NCBI GenBank assembly: GCA_900618795.1
Contig: UYJD01000012.1
Span: forward strand, 805,521-869,520
Source: Cyanodermella asteris
Taxonomy: Eukaryota; Ascomycota; Lecanoromycetes; Ostropales; Stictidaceae
Reading direction: 5' to 3'
DNA: 64,000 nucleotides
Position 1 is the stretch's first letter; each line of letters begins with the position of its first letter. This document shows positions 10,885 to 23,064 of the stretch, piece by piece. Made by a program: the position numbers and the translations under genes. Under the pieces are notes generated by a model. The model was not told the origin of the DNA, ran no database searches, and saw nothing but the letters and a program-made list of their open reading frames with translations.

Positions 10885-12412
10885 CGCGCAGGAGATGCTG
10901 AAATCCGGATTGTTCGTAAGGCCTTCCGCACGTCGGTTTCGGGGGTGAACGGCAGAACCCAGGCCACAGCAACGACGGAGAAAACAAACGAAGCGCAGAC
11001 GCTGGGAGAAAACAAAGAGAAAGACGCCGCCGCCGCCGCGTCAAATGCCTGAAAGCGACTGAGAGGTGGGAATGGGAAAGACAAGGAACAGCAGAAAAGG
11101 AACCCGGACGAGGGGCCGGCTATATACAGGGCAGCCGGGACAGCAGGGTCAGCAGATGGGCGCAGCCAGATCAGCGCACAAGTCTGAACAAGCGAGAGAC
11201 GGTCGGGCAGGTCGACCTGCATTGGAATGACGGGCGGAGACAGAGAGACGGGGGAGGGAGGCAGAGCAGAGAAGAGAGACGATTGGTTTGGTAGGCCTCT
11301 CAGGGCGGTGGTCCTGAGAGAAATCAGGCCCAATGAGCGCAGCAGGGCGGATCGCGACGAGGTGGAGACGCGAGGTTGGAATGGGAGAGAGGAAACAATA
11401 CAGAGGGGCGGGAAGGGAACGTTATATCACCGTCGGAGCAGGAAACGGCATCGTACCCTTCGCGACGCCGGCGGCTAGGAGGTGAGGAGGGTGAATCGAG
11501 GGTGAAGCGAGGGTGAGCACGGGCCCTGATAGGAGGGAGCAGGGCGGCAAGCGGGCGCCAAACCGAGAACGGAAGTTCGCCGTGACGGGCATAACGTAGA
11601 AGTACTTTGGGTACGCGTCGTCGCAGTCGAATGCGCAGTGATTTTTGATTATGGAAGATTACTTATATCGCGAGATTGGGGTGCGATTTAGTCACCGAGA
11701 AAGTGCATTTCACATCAACTATCAACAACGTTGACCATAATTCCACCTCTTCGAAACGAAGGCTGCTGCAACAAAGTGCGATTGGGACATGCTCTGCCCA
11801 AACAAGCGCAAAAACAGAAGTTGAGCCGAAAGGCTGCGCAGCAACTAACTCGTGCTTCGTCATTCGGACGCCTGTCTCGACGCCCACGTGGCAAGACAAA
11901 CGTCGGTGAAGAGAACAGAGGCATGTTTGATACGGCTCCATAGCTAAAGCCGGAACAGCCTGATTCTCAAGTTCCCATCCGAAAGCGTGGGGGTCGTGGC
12001 GTCAAACTTCTCCATGCAAGAACCTGGCAAGGAACGCGAAACCTTGTCACAGGTCGACTAGCGTGTGGGGTTAGACCATCGTTCACGACTGATGAGAGCT
12101 AAAGCAAGGCGGCTACGCGGCTCTGTGGTCCCTTCACCATTAAGATGTCGCCGGTCTCGACTGTGGAGTGCTTCTTACCTGCCCCGAATACCCTAGCAAA
12201 ATCTGGAGAGATCACGACCACAAGCGAGATGACAGGCTCATGTACAAGCCCCATCCATGTCGATGCTAGTTAGATAAGCTCCTTGGCCCGAGAGACCGTC
12301 ACAGAGGCGAGTGCGGAGATCTCCACGTCCCAGATATAAAGAGGTCTCCCGCGCCGAATTTTGACCATTCTTTTGTTTGACCCTTCGCGTTTCGCTCTTC
12401 GGTACCTCAGAG
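10885..12412. other. Intergenic between the recombinase and GH28 genes
   Basis: A long purine-rich stretch on the plus strand lies at about 11200-11520 (runs such as gagggtgaagcgagggtgag), upstream of the DUF3435 start. If the recombinase marks a Starship edge, the element boundary should fall here. I could not identify a target-site repeat by eye. Confidence 0.4.
12335..12341 (+). promoter_or_regulatory. TATA-like box of the GH28 gene
   Basis: TATAAAG lies 78 bases upstream of the chosen ATG at 12413 and is followed by a pyrimidine-rich leader, as expected of a fungal core promoter. Confidence 0.5.
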
Positions 12413-13928
12413 ATGCGGTTCTCACAACTCATCAATGCAGTGTCCTGCCTTGCGGCAGCGGTCACAGCAGCTACAGCGAGTGACAGAGGCATCGAACGCT
12501 CTCTCAATGATGCCGACGCTGGCCATGCTAGCCAAGGACAGTCTCTGACGATTGGGCCGAAGCCAGGTTTCAAAACGATGCCAACGAGCACACCTCGAAA
12601 CAGGACATGTACCGTGCAGAGCCATGCCGATGGAAAGACGGACGACTCTTCCTACATATTGGACGCAATCAAGTCCTGCAATAACGGTACTGTCCTATTC
12701 TTCGACCTCACATACCCTGCGGTTCACTGACAGCATCTAGGTGGCCATGTCATATTTCCTGCAACGTCAAAATACATTATCGGCACTGCCCTCGACCTGA
12801 CTTTTCTCCAGCACATAGATCTCGACATACAAGGCTATGTGCAGTTCACCAACGACACGGACTATTGGCAGGCTCACGCCTTCAACCAGACCTTCCAAAA
12901 CGCCACTACCTTCTTCCAGCTCGGCGGCAAGGATGTGAACGTGTACGGCGGAGGTACCCTGGACGGCAACGGTCAGGTGTGGTACGATCTATACGCCAAG
13001 AATAACCTGATCCTCAGACCGATACTTTTCGGCACCATTGGACTCAACGGTGGCAACATCTACAACCTGAATCTGCGATACTCACCTCAATGGTACAACC
13101 TGGTCGCGAACAGTAGCTATGTGGTGTTCGACAACATTTCGATTTCTGGCTTCTCCTCAAGCAAGAATCTGGCAAAGAATACGGACGGCTGGGACACGTA
13201 CAGATCGAACAATATTGTGATCCAAAACTCGGTCATCAACAACGGTGACGATTGCATCTCTTTCAAGCCGAACAGCACGCAAATCCTGGTGCAAAATCTG
13301 CACTGTAATGGAAGTCACGGTATCAGTGTCGGGTCGCTTGGCCAGTACGTTGGCGAAACTGACATAGTCGAAGACATTACCGTCTATAACATCAGGTATG
13401 CGGGTTGTTCACTTCAGGTGACGGACGGCTAACTTTATCCAGCATGTCAAATGCCAGTGACATGGCACGAATAAAGGTATGGCCAGGCAGCCCGGCCGAG
13501 CTCTCTGGCGATCTTCAAGGCGGTGGAGGGACTGGAAGGGTCAGCAACATTCTGTACGACACAATGACCATCAGCAATGTCGATTATGCCATCGAGGTTA
13601 CCCAATGTGTAAGTGATGAAAACTCTTGTCGCTGGGATGACAGAGGATTGACGGAACACAGTACGGTCAAAAAAATCTCACGCTCTGCAACCAGTATCCG
13701 AGCAGCGTGACGATATCAAACGTCACGATCCGGAACTTGTCTGGTACTACAAGCAAGAAAAACGCTCCGTATAGTGGGTATGTGGTGTGCAGCAGTCCGG
13801 ACGTATGCGACGACATATACACGAAGAATATCAACGTGACGAGCACTACGGGGGTGAAGAATGAATTTCAGTGTGGCAACGTGGATGAGAGTCAGCTCGT
13901 GGGCATCACCTGCAAAGCAGTAAGCTAG
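12413..13928 (+). CDS. Exo-polygalacturonase, glycoside hydrolase family 28
   Basis: I read four exons: 12413-12686, 12741-13395, 13443-13608 and 13662-13928, with introns of 54, 47 and 53 bases. The product is 453 residues. It begins with a signal peptide ([19 protein letters not shown]), which is why I chose the ATG at 12413 over one 36 bases upstream. All GH28 signatures are present in order: [21 protein letters not shown] and RIK. These hold the three catalytic aspartates and the substrate-binding His, Arg and Lys. The overall sequence resembles exo-acting enzymes that release galacturonate from pectin ends. Many N-glycosylation sequons fit a secreted protein. It points to a plant-associated lifestyle. 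Confidence 0.93.
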
Positions 13929-15659
13929 TGATAGCCTCATGGTGTCGAGATGAATGAACGGACTATGTAGGTCCGCGAACGTGGGACCGTCTAGCCTGAT
14001 GCGTCAATGGACCATTTTTATAGGCACAGAAATAGCTAGTCTGCCGTCGAATTGATCCCATCGCAGACTTGTCAATGTCTTTGAAGCCAAACGAAGTATG
14101 TAGTCGGATGACATTCGTTGGGCGTCCGCGCGATATGGACAGCAGGGACACCCGAACATCTAGGTCGGTATTCGCCTTCTCTCAGCTTCAGACCCAGCCA
14201 AGCGGGCGGTTCAATACCTAGCCGAGCGCTCCGCCAATTTCGCACATGTGTTGCCCATGGTCGCGTGCTGTCGAAGCAGAACCCTGTTATCACTGGTTGG
14301 CAGAGTCAGATCTCGGATGGCGTCCGACGCGTATCCAATATCGGACGAGATGTGTATCGTGTACACTGGCTCGGAAGGGATGAAACCCTCGGTTTCGACG
14401 TGGAATGAACAAGCTAGAGGGGAATCTTCACGATCAAGTCGACAGCATGCTGGCTCAAAGAAATATCAGGGGGTTTCATGGGGCGCAGGTCGCACATACG
14501 GCCAGTGAGACTGAATCCCGATTTGCCGCAGACCATCTTTCTCCTAGATACATAGTCCAACAAGTAGCAACAGCAGCAACGCGAAAGCTAATGGCGTCTA
14601 ATGGCTCTGGTCAAACTTGGCTGCTGACGGCAGACGGATAGATCAGCATGGAGGGGCGTCGATAGCTCAATAGCGAAAGAGGAACAAATGAGAGGCGCTC
14701 GAAAATAGTGTCAGCAAGATGCGCCGCGCACGGTGCTGTGCCGATGAAGCGTTTCATCTGCAACAACGTGAGGGTGAAACATGCAGGAGAGTGACAGCAA
14801 AACGAGGGAAGAAGGTCGATGGAAGACGTCGAAGGCCTTGGCGAGAGACCCGTGACGGCTCCAGGGGGGCCCGGGGGCGTTCCGAGGGTCTTCCGGGGCG
14901 GTCAGCGACATGCGCGGGTGCTGCTCAGGGGCGGCTGAGGAAGTTGGGGTGGACGTTCGTGGCTGCATGGCAAGCCAGCATGATCCCTGCATTCTGTGTC
15001 GCGCCTGCCACTTCGGCTCTCCGGTTTTTTGCTCCACTACTTACGGCATGAAGCACGCTACTGTCAGGGAAGCCCCCGGCTGCCGTGCGAGACTGAAGGT
15101 GCTTGTGCTGCTCCTCCTCCTTTGCTTCTGCTGCCGGCCCAAACAGACAACGCCGTTTGATTAGCCCTCTCGCCGTTGAGAACGTTTTGGGAAGCACTGG
15201 GGGGTGTCTGGGTCGCGACCATCTCTCTGACTTCTGCGCCATTCCGAAAATCACCCTGCCGCCGCCGGCACCGTTGCCAAACTCAGAAATCCCAGATTCG
15301 ATCTCGAGCTTAATTCTGCGCTCCTTTCCACACCCACGCTCCTTCAATTATTTCCCACATCTACGTTTTGACAACCGCAAATACCACCGCAACGCCGAAA
15401 CCATTGCATTGGTACTCTCTGCAGCATTGCCGTCCCTGATTCGTACCTCTAACTCAGCGTTACCTTGGCCTGTGCCTCACCTTTCGTCCGACTACAGCCT
15501 CTACACGCATTGCGACAACTAGAACCGACGTGCATTTTTCGGCGAACAGGATCCTTCAACGAAACAGGCGGCTGGAATGCCGGCCATGCGCGGCGCGACA
15601 TTGTAATTGTACATAGGAAAAGAAGTACGAAGGCGTGATTTGGCACATAACCAGAGGAA
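13929..15659. other. Intergenic, 1.7 kb, no supported gene
   Basis: Short frames only. The last about 500 bases are pyrimidine-rich and look like the promoter and 5' leader of the next gene. Confidence 0.45.
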
Positions 15660-18593
15660 ATGATGAGCGAAGGCAGCGGCGTCGCGCCCGGTTCGCCGAC
15701 GCTCACCAACCCAGATATGATACTGCCCGGCTACGGCGATTCGCGAGGAACACCTTCACCGGTCAGTCAACCATCTCTGCAGCGCAACTTCAGTCTCAAT
15801 GGTGGCAAGAGGAGGAGCGTCATGGATAAACCGGGCTTAGGCCCACGCTTGCCGGTTGTTGCAGCAGGTGTACGACCGTCGATGCTGGGCGCATGGCAAT
15901 CAGAATCACCGACCAGTGACCCGTCCAATCTCACTCGTCGCACCAGCTTGAGAAACACCGCCGACTCTGGACTTACGAAGCGCCTATCTCAGACTCAAAG
16001 CTTGCGCTCTTTGCGATCATGGCAGAGAACGCCCAGCGTTGAGCGCCTCGATGGGCCACGTTCACATTCTAGCCTGCTAGGATCTGGCGCGCGACGACCT
16101 TCACTTGCCGAACGGCTCAACGAGGAGGATGAAGATGAACCAGAGAGTCCATATACTACGACCAGCGGAAGCACGAATGCCGAAGATGATGACGATATCA
16201 GTACGCAAGCGGAGGAGATTCTGGCGAACGCAAAGAAGCGACTGACTGCTATGGGAGGAAACTTGTCCAGAGCTCGGTCGATTAGTATCTCGAGGTCCGG
16301 ATCAGCAGCTTCAAACAGTGGTGATTCTGGGCGTTTGTCACGGCGAATTTCTCGATCGACTCTAGGCTCAAGCAACATGGGATACTCGAACAGCTGGGCT
16401 CTCACATCGTCCAAGATGCGTCAAGCTTCGCTGGCTGGGCCAGGAGGTCATCTGCGGGTATCGAGTGAGACAGCTGCACCCGTGCCGAGATCGGCCCCGT
16501 CTCCCATCGAGCAGCGATCGATGAGTGCTTTGGGTCATGGCGCTTCGGCTGGCTCCCCTGGTCTGCGCACAGAATGGACAGACACTTCGAGTTCGGACAG
16601 CTACAGCAATGGACTGCCACGGCACCTTGAGGCCTTACCCGAAGACGAAACAGCTTCTGGCTACGACGATTCGCACTCCAGGGCAAGTCCCATAATTCGG
16701 CAGCAACTCTACAACGCGTCGTCTTTCTACCATTCACCAGCGTCGTCCACAAGCACGTTATCACGGGCAAGGTCCAGCATTGCTCTGCGAGATCTTCAAG
16801 ATGGTGTGGCTGATTTGAGCGGCAAGCTGTCGCATTTGCGCGAGACAACACGGCGTGAAAGCATGAAAAGAGCTAGTCTGCAGAGGCTGAAGACACCAAG
16901 TCCTTTTACCAGCGCGCAAGATTGGACCGATTCGCGAGACAGGACCTCGAGATCGTCCATGCTTTCCACGGATACTGCTGTGCGAGTCAACGTGACCGTT
17001 GACACGCCACCGGTCTCGTCTGAAGAATTCCCTGGCGCGCAAAGGGGCATGGAGGACCCGCTCTCGGCTAATTCAGCCTCTTTCAAGTCACCCGTATCTC
17101 AATTTCGAGCACATCACGGACTTGACATTGGAGACTCGCCGCTCCTCCCGATCCACCCCAAGATTAGACACATTCCCCCGACGCCAACAACTCCATACAA
17201 AGGCCATACATCTCACCCGTCAACGGACTCGTCTCGCACAAACACGACAGAAGAAGATCCGATCTCACCATCACTTTCGGACGCGTTTCCTGCGCCCCCT
17301 GACACGGCTCCCACGCCACCCCGGTCGAGATCAAGTTCAATTGCTCGATCGCGGTCAGGCTCAAACGCTTCTCTGCCCGTGCTACCATCTCACGAGGACA
17401 ACCCTGATGCTTTTGACTACAGTCGCTTCCTCTTGGACAGTGCTATGGGTAGCATGACAATGAATCGTGAGCGAAGCCCAAGTGGATCTTCTGCTGCAAC
17501 CGCCTCAACGACGAGGCCCCGAGGAAACTCCACTGCTCGATTGTCGAAAGCTTCAAACGCTTCAGGCGCTTCTCGAGCCTCCACAATCAAGCGTGTGTCG
17601 CTTTCACCCAGCCGTGAATCTCGCGGATCGAGTGGATCTTCGAGCTCGAGCAAGTCGCAGCAGACGCTGGCGCAACGAAGAGCATCCGGACGCAGCAACA
17701 GCACTGCTTCGATGCAATCGATCAATATTCCCGACGGGCGCAGCTCTGCCTCGCCCCGACACGCGGCTGATGCTTCACCACCAAGCACAGCATCGCCACT
17801 CCCGATGCAAGGAGGCATGCACCGGCCCACACATACCCGTCAGCTTTCCACCGACTCGGTTTCTGCGTCATCAGTAGCATCGTTTGCCACTGCTTTGGAA
17901 CGCGCGAGTTCTCGATTGACGATACGCAGTCTCTCCCGATCTACTCTTCGCAATGCTTCAGCTGGTAGCTCGTCGATCAATGGAACCCCAGTGCCCACAC
18001 ATCGGGCAGGCCTAGAAGCATATGGTGCAAGCGTTAATGGCACGACCACATCCGAACCAGATGACTCGCCACCAAGGCAACGCAGGGCTACGAAGCCGCG
18101 AGTCGACACCACTAATGGTCACTCCCCCTCCATGCCAAGCCTTGACGACGAGTTGGCCGAAGCGGAGGCAGCTCTCATCATCCCGCCCACGCCAACGAAC
18201 GATAGTTTGCCTGCCAGTATCACCAATGCCACTGCAGCCATCCTCTCCGCGGTTTTAGCTGTGAGCCATGCTGCTATACGAGAAGACGACGAACGTCGTA
18301 ATTATGCAGGCCCTGCGCGTGTGATAGAGCCGGGCGACGAGGATTTGCTTGGACGTGTGCTTGAGGGTGTCATCGGTGCTGCGGTCGGACTTATTGGTCA
18401 CACCAACGAGAGCAATGAAGATGTCAAGGTCCACGGTCAGAAGAGCAACAGCTGGCGCGAGAGTGCCCTGCCCAGTAAGAACGAGATCGAAGTTGACCAA
18501 AGCGCTGTCGAGCAGACTCGACAGATCTGGAGGATGAGGTGTGAAGTCGCTAGGCGCGCTTTGAGTGAGGAGAAGCCCAGCGAGGGCTTTTGA
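15660..18593 (+). CDS. Large serine-rich disordered protein, 977 residues
   Basis: This is one uninterrupted frame starting at the first of two adjacent ATG codons. About residues 1-820 are dominated by Ser, Arg, Thr and Pro, with many RS, SR and SPS-type phosphorylation-prone motifs and an acidic patch (EEDEDEPES near residue 158). The only ordered-looking part is the C-terminus (about 830-975). It has an acidic helix (DDELAEAEAAL), a hydrophobic alanine-rich segment (NATAAILSAVLAVSHAAI), then GRVLEGVIGAAVGLIG and a charged tail. I do not recognise the family; a cytoskeletal, polarity or signalling scaffold is conceivable but unsupported. Third-position composition matches the neighbouring core genes. 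Confidence 0.8.
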   Translation: MMSEGSGVAPGSPTLTNPDMILPGYGDSRGTPSPVSQPSLQRNFSLNGGKRRSVMDKPGLGPRLPVVAAGVRPSMLGAWQSESPTSDPSNLTRRTSLRNTADSGLTKRLSQTQSLRSLRSWQRTPSVERLDGPRSHSSLLGSGARRPSLAERLNEEDEDEPESPYTTTSGSTNAEDDDDISTQAEEILANAKKRLTAMGGNLSRARSISISRSGSAASNSGDSGRLSRRISRSTLGSSNMGYSNSWALTSSKMRQASLAGPGGHLRVSSETAAPVPRSAPSPIEQRSMSALGHGASAGSPGLRTEWTDTSSSDSYSNGLPRHLEALPEDETASGYDDSHSRASPIIRQQLYNASSFYHSPASSTSTLSRARSSIALRDLQDGVADLSGKLSHLRETTRRESMKRASLQRLKTPSPFTSAQDWTDSRDRTSRSSMLSTDTAVRVNVTVDTPPVSSEEFPGAQRGMEDPLSANSASFKSPVSQFRAHHGLDIGDSPLLPIHPKIRHIPPTPTTPYKGHTSHPSTDSSRTNTTEEDPISPSLSDAFPAPPDTAPTPPRSRSSSIARSRSGSNASLPVLPSHEDNPDAFDYSRFLLDSAMGSMTMNRERSPSGSSAATASTTRPRGNSTARLSKASNASGASRASTIKRVSLSPSRESRGSSGSSSSSKSQQTLAQRRASGRSNSTASMQSINIPDGRSSASPRHAADASPPSTASPLPMQGGMHRPTHTRQLSTDSVSASSVASFATALERASSRLTIRSLSRSTLRNASAGSSSINGTPVPTHRAGLEAYGASVNGTTTSEPDDSPPRQRRATKPRVDTTNGHSPSMPSLDDELAEAEAALIIPPTPTNDSLPASITNATAAILSAVLAVSHAAIREDDERRNYAGPARVIEPGDEDLLGRVLEGVIGAAVGLIGHTNESNEDVKVHGQKSNSWRESALPSKNEIEVDQSAVEQTRQIWRMRCEVARRALSEEKPSEGF

Positions 18594-19407
18594 GGGTCAT
18601 CAGTACCTGTGGACCGATTTCCCAGTGCGTCAGAAACAGCACCTGATTGTCACTGATCTTCTTTTCTCGACATAATGCTTTAGGTGGGCTTGATTGTAGA
18701 TTCGGCATGGAAGATTGAGACCAACCCTACGATGTACTGATATCGACCAGAAGGATGATGGATGAGGAACGTGTTTTATTGCGGGACGTCATTTGTTAGA
18801 GATACCACTTTGCAAAAACAGCTGAACTGCTTTTCTATTGCGAATAAACTGCTTTTTTATTTATTTATTCATCCATACATGGCCTGGGTTGCGATTGACA
18901 TGATTCTGAATTGAAGGACTGGAGACGGCGGATTCATGAAACGTTGCGTGCGCGATCGGAATTTGGTGGCCTAGCTAATAGAGGCCGCATCCCCACGACG
19001 CCAGCTATCGTGCCAACGAGCTCGTCTAATCATGTGGTCTCAGTCTAAAAGCAATTTCCTAGCTGTCCCAAGCCACTCTGGTTGTGGTAATCAGGGGCTC
19101 CAACACGCTGCAGTGAAATGACTGTTTCAGCCGCTGGCGAAAGGGCTGGCTCGGTGCCGCCCTCGTAAGCCGTGCCCTTCTTTCCACCCAACCTGCTCGG
19201 GTAAGGTGATGCCAGGGCAGGTCTTTGTTAAGCGGCACAAAACTCTTCGCGATGATCACAAAATCCCTATGGCTGGCAATTCTTTCGCTTGATCAGTCAT
19301 TTATGAGCTCACAGTGCAGCCATTCATGTATGCAGACTTGACGCTGCGTGGCGATTGACTCGTTCGCATTGAGCATATTCTTCTTGAACTGAGAGTCGCG
19401 CTCAAGC
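18594..19407. other. Convergent 3' regions
   Basis: This lies between the convergent ends of the serine-rich gene and VPS26. An A+T-rich stretch at 18825-18875 (tttatttatttattc) may carry 3'-end formation signals. No gene is seen. Confidence 0.45.
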
Positions 19408-20441
19408 CTAACCAGCCACTTCTTGGTTCTGGGCCTGGGCCTGGATGAGATTCCTGTCAGGCTCCTTGGTGGTTGGCGGCGGCGCCGGCAGCGCTGCTGC
19501 CGCTTCTGGCGACTGCCGATATAGCACGATTTCCGACTGTTTGAAGTACCTGCGTGCATCTTCATCAATAAGGACGAGCGAGAGGTAGTATCGTGTCGAG
19601 AACTTCTTGTTGACTTCCCGAAAGGTAGGCGTCAAGTCGAATCCACCAAGGAAGAGTCGAATTGGTATCGTTTCACCGCGAGAGGGTGAGCCGTCCATGA
19701 TCTACCACTTGTCAGTCATGCTTCGTCAAAGGCACCGAAAGCTATCCTTACCTCAAACCTGACCAATGTCTCGCTCTCATTGTATTGGTTCGGCGGTGCT
19801 CCTGTGGTCTCCCGCCGTATAATACTCAATTCCATGTGCTTGATCTTCAGTCGCACCAGCAGGAAGTATATCCGCCCGACAATCACGTCCTTGAGGTGAT
19901 ATTTGCTCTTGCTGTACTCGAATTCGATGTGCAGGCAGTCCTCGATACCGACGTCCATCTTGATACTGCTGTTCGTCTCCGGCGGATTACGGTATCCGTA
20001 CACCCAAATGTCCTTCTCACGAATCACATCCGTCATCCGCCTCGCAACCGTAACCCTGACAAAGTATCGCAACTTGACGTTGATGCCACTATAGCTCTCG
20101 TGCGCCTTTTCGACGTTCTTGAAGTTGAAGTGGAATGTCTGGGGGTGCTGCAGCTCGCCAGGCGCAGCAAGCTCTTGTGCAAGGGATAGGAAGTCGTGTG
20201 TGGTGTTCCGGTCAAAGTACATCTCGATTGTCCCGATGAATTGCACTTTGATGCCTGTGTGTTCCAATCTCTTGCCATCCTTCGGACGGATTGTTACTGC
20301 GCCCTTGACCGACTCTCCGTCTTCGTAGAGAGGTGCTTTCTCGATTCGATTCTTGTCCAGCTTCATGTTCACCGTCGGTCGGTCGTCTGCTTCCTCCAGG
20401 ACGATATCGATGTCCACCGGAGTGGAGAAGAAGTACGACAT
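19408..20441 (-). CDS. Vps26, retromer cargo-recognition subunit
   Basis: I read two exons, 20441-19752 and 19701-19408, separated by a 50-base intron (GTAAGG...GTAG). The product is 327 residues, usual for Vps26. It starts with MSYFFSTPVDIDI and has the arrestin-like double beta-sandwich signatures, including KHMELSIIRRE and, across the splice, RFEIMDG, RGETIPIRLFLGG and VNKKFSTRYYLSLVL. Vps26 joins Vps35 and Vps29 on endosomes to return cargo to the Golgi. The C-terminal tail is rich in Ala, Pro and Gln. No oddities. Confidence 0.95.
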
Positions 20442-21262
20442 TGTGATGAGCTACAGGGAGGTCCGACGGCGAGAAGAGAAGTCGTTTGCCTAGTAGGGAG
20501 GGAGAATGATCTGAGCACGGCAATTGATGGATGTGCGGAGCTGGATAGGAGCTTGAGCTTGCTGCGGGACATGCGCGTGGGAAAGCGGTCGGCTGCTCCG
20601 CCGCGTCCTTCGACCTCAGATCTACGATCTCGTTCGCTATGTCTCTGGTTACGACAACAGGCAGCAGTGCTTTCATTGATGCTTGTGGTGCCCACAGATC
20701 CCTGATCAAGTCGCCAGCTTCTTTGCGTGGGTCAAGGTCAAGCTGTCGAGTCTAGATCGAGTCAACTTTAATGTTTACACGCCGATTTTACTGTGGCCAT
20801 GAATTTGTTGAAATGGCATTGTCACTGAATTGTCCAGCCATCTGAATGAAAGAATACTATTAGGAGATGTCAACTGAAATGAGCCATTTATTGCAAAGAG
20901 TCACCGAGAAGATATCTGAGTCCGTTGCGGAAGCTTGCCTACTGGCCATAAATGATATCACATTTTCAACGTGCAGGTAGTCTCCGCTTGCGGCATACTC
21001 CTCCATGCTATGAATATCGACCTCGCCGATAGGAGGACCGTAAGCGGCGCTTGTATGGCCTCGTCATATGGCAAACCCTTAGTTGGAGGTGTCGTGTCCG
21101 GCATTATCCGACATGCGTGGCCCCGATTTCCACGCTCTTCTTTCCCGCCAGCTAACCGGACAGGCGTCAACAAGAGCTCAGTATAGGTGATCCATGACGC
21201 AAAGGCGCTGTGTAGCTGCCATTTGGATATGCTCCGCTCATGACGAAGCCTGTTCGCTATTC
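20442..21262. other. Intergenic region
   Basis: This is the 5' flank of VPS26 and the 3' flank of the gluconokinase gene. No gene or RNA is recognised. Confidence 0.45.
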
Positions 21263-22018
21263 CTAGAAATCTCGCACGAGGAGTTGTTTGACCCGCAGGA
21301 AGATTTCGGCCTCGACATGTGACGCATCAGCTGTGCAATCGACATTGATAACGTCACTCGCATTCTCCGCCTCTGTAGGCATCTCCAGGGTCTCGAGCTG
21401 ACTTCTAATCATTGCCTCGCCAGAAAAGAAGTGGTCTTCGCGCGATTTGGCGCGGCCGACGAGGATGTCTTCCGGGGCCGTGAGGAAGATGAAGTGGACC
21501 TGCAAATTCTGACGACGGCTGGTGGCTTCTCTGAAGACTTGCCGGTAGCTTTGCTTCAAAGCAGAGCAGGTTACCACCACATTTCGGCTCGCCGGGCTTG
21601 CTTGATCTGCCTGTTGCAGCGTTCGGATCGCCAGGTCGCGTAAAGTGGCCAACCATGGCGCACGATCTGTGTCCGTCAGAGGTGTCCCGTTTGCCATTTT
21701 CGCTATGTTCTCCTCGGTGTGGTACTATTCAACCGTCAGCAACCGTCATCAGCGTTGCTTGAATGCGCTCACATCATCGCCTTCGATGAACTTTGGGGAG
21801 CTCAGCTGCTCGGCCAGTTTCGCCGCCACCGTACTTTTCCCGCAACAAGATGTCCCAGCAACTATCCAGACATGACGATGATCCGCTTCGGGCATCTTAG
21901 TCCTCGAGACCGGTATGGCAGGCGAGGCGTATTGACTATCCATCGTCGGCTGTATACAGTGTGCTTGGGGAGCCCAAGCTTTTTCTACTGCAGCCATTGT
22001 GAGAGCAGTAAATCTCAA
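21263..22018 (-). CDS. Gluconokinase
   Basis: I read two exons, 22018-21773 and 21724-21263, across a 48-base intron (GTGAGC...AATAG). The join gives the family motif GDDYHTEENIAKMANGTPL. The Walker A loop is GTSCCGKST. Downstream are the family features CSALKQSYRQ, FIFLTAPEDIL and EDHFFSGEAMIRSQ. The enzyme phosphorylates D-gluconate to 6-phosphogluconate for the pentose phosphate pathway. The start could be this ATG, one 7 codons in, or one 25 codons in; the conserved domain begins near residue 50 in the longest form, so the first part is probably a disordered extension. Confidence 0.92.
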
Positions 22019-23064
22019 TATTTACCTTCTCTTGAGACGCTGCCAATTGGTGTTTGATCAGTGCAATCACCAATGGTCAACTCCGGCCGACAACACAGTG
22101 AAAACCCGCGGCTTCCGTCAAACAGGGAAATGAGTATGTGATGCTGAGAATGGGTGGCTTGGTCTTGAAATAGTGCTTGAGCGGATTGAAGCAAGAAGAG
22201 CGAAAGAAGAACAAGCAGCGTTTGACTATCGCTATCGATCACGGGTGGACTTTGAGAGGAGGAGTTTGCAATGTAGGACCGGACAAGGCTTGGTGCAGCA
22301 CGAGACGGCAAGGTGCATATAGTCTTGTGTTGGTGAGGACGAAGGACGAGTTACTGTGTAGAGTGAGAGAGAACAGACATGCAGTTGTCTTTGACACGGA
22401 AAGTTGAGTAAAGAAATGATCGGACAACGAGGAGAGGCGGTGAGGTCAAGGGCAGGCAGCGCCCAATAGTCTAACAACTCCATGGGTAAAAGTTCAAAGC
22501 GTCAAAAACTTGGACGGCCCAGAGACCGGAAGCTCGGGAGGCGATGACTGTGACAGACGAGTGAATATTCCCTGCCTTCCGGCTGGCGGCAGATTCGTCG
22601 GGCGGTTCAAATGAAGCCGTGCGCCGTGGAGCCGAATCACAAAGCCGACGACGGACGTGGGGTTCCTAAAGCTGTAATTGGGCACGTTTGCCTTCTCATT
22701 CTTCTCATCCCACGATTCGGCGCGATCGTCTCCTCTTTTTACTCCTTACGCCGATGACGCTATGCAGGCCAGAGTTCCGGACACGCGAGCAGCCGCACTG
22801 ATCTTCACGTTAATGCTTGACCTGTGGAGGGGATGTGCATATCGTCCAGATTAGCTGTTTCCGCAGACAGAACGTATGGTCGATGGAGTTTCGAGTACTT
22901 GTACTGTATGGCTTGAGAGCTATACGACCGAGAAATGCAACGTTTGAATATTCAATGGCGCGTTTCGCGCGGATTTGGCTGACCACCAACGCTATGCCGC
23001 TACAAACATGATGTATAAACGCAAAATCGTACAGCATAATTCGTGATCTCGTAAACGTGATTAC
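22019..23064. other. Intergenic region, 1 kb
   Basis: This holds the promoter of the gluconokinase gene and the 3' end of the SLD3 gene. Short frames only. Confidence 0.45.

Noticed and set aside
14190-14260. tRNA-like GGTTCAATACC stretch
   Set aside because: No acceptor stem or anticodon arm can be folded around it by eye.
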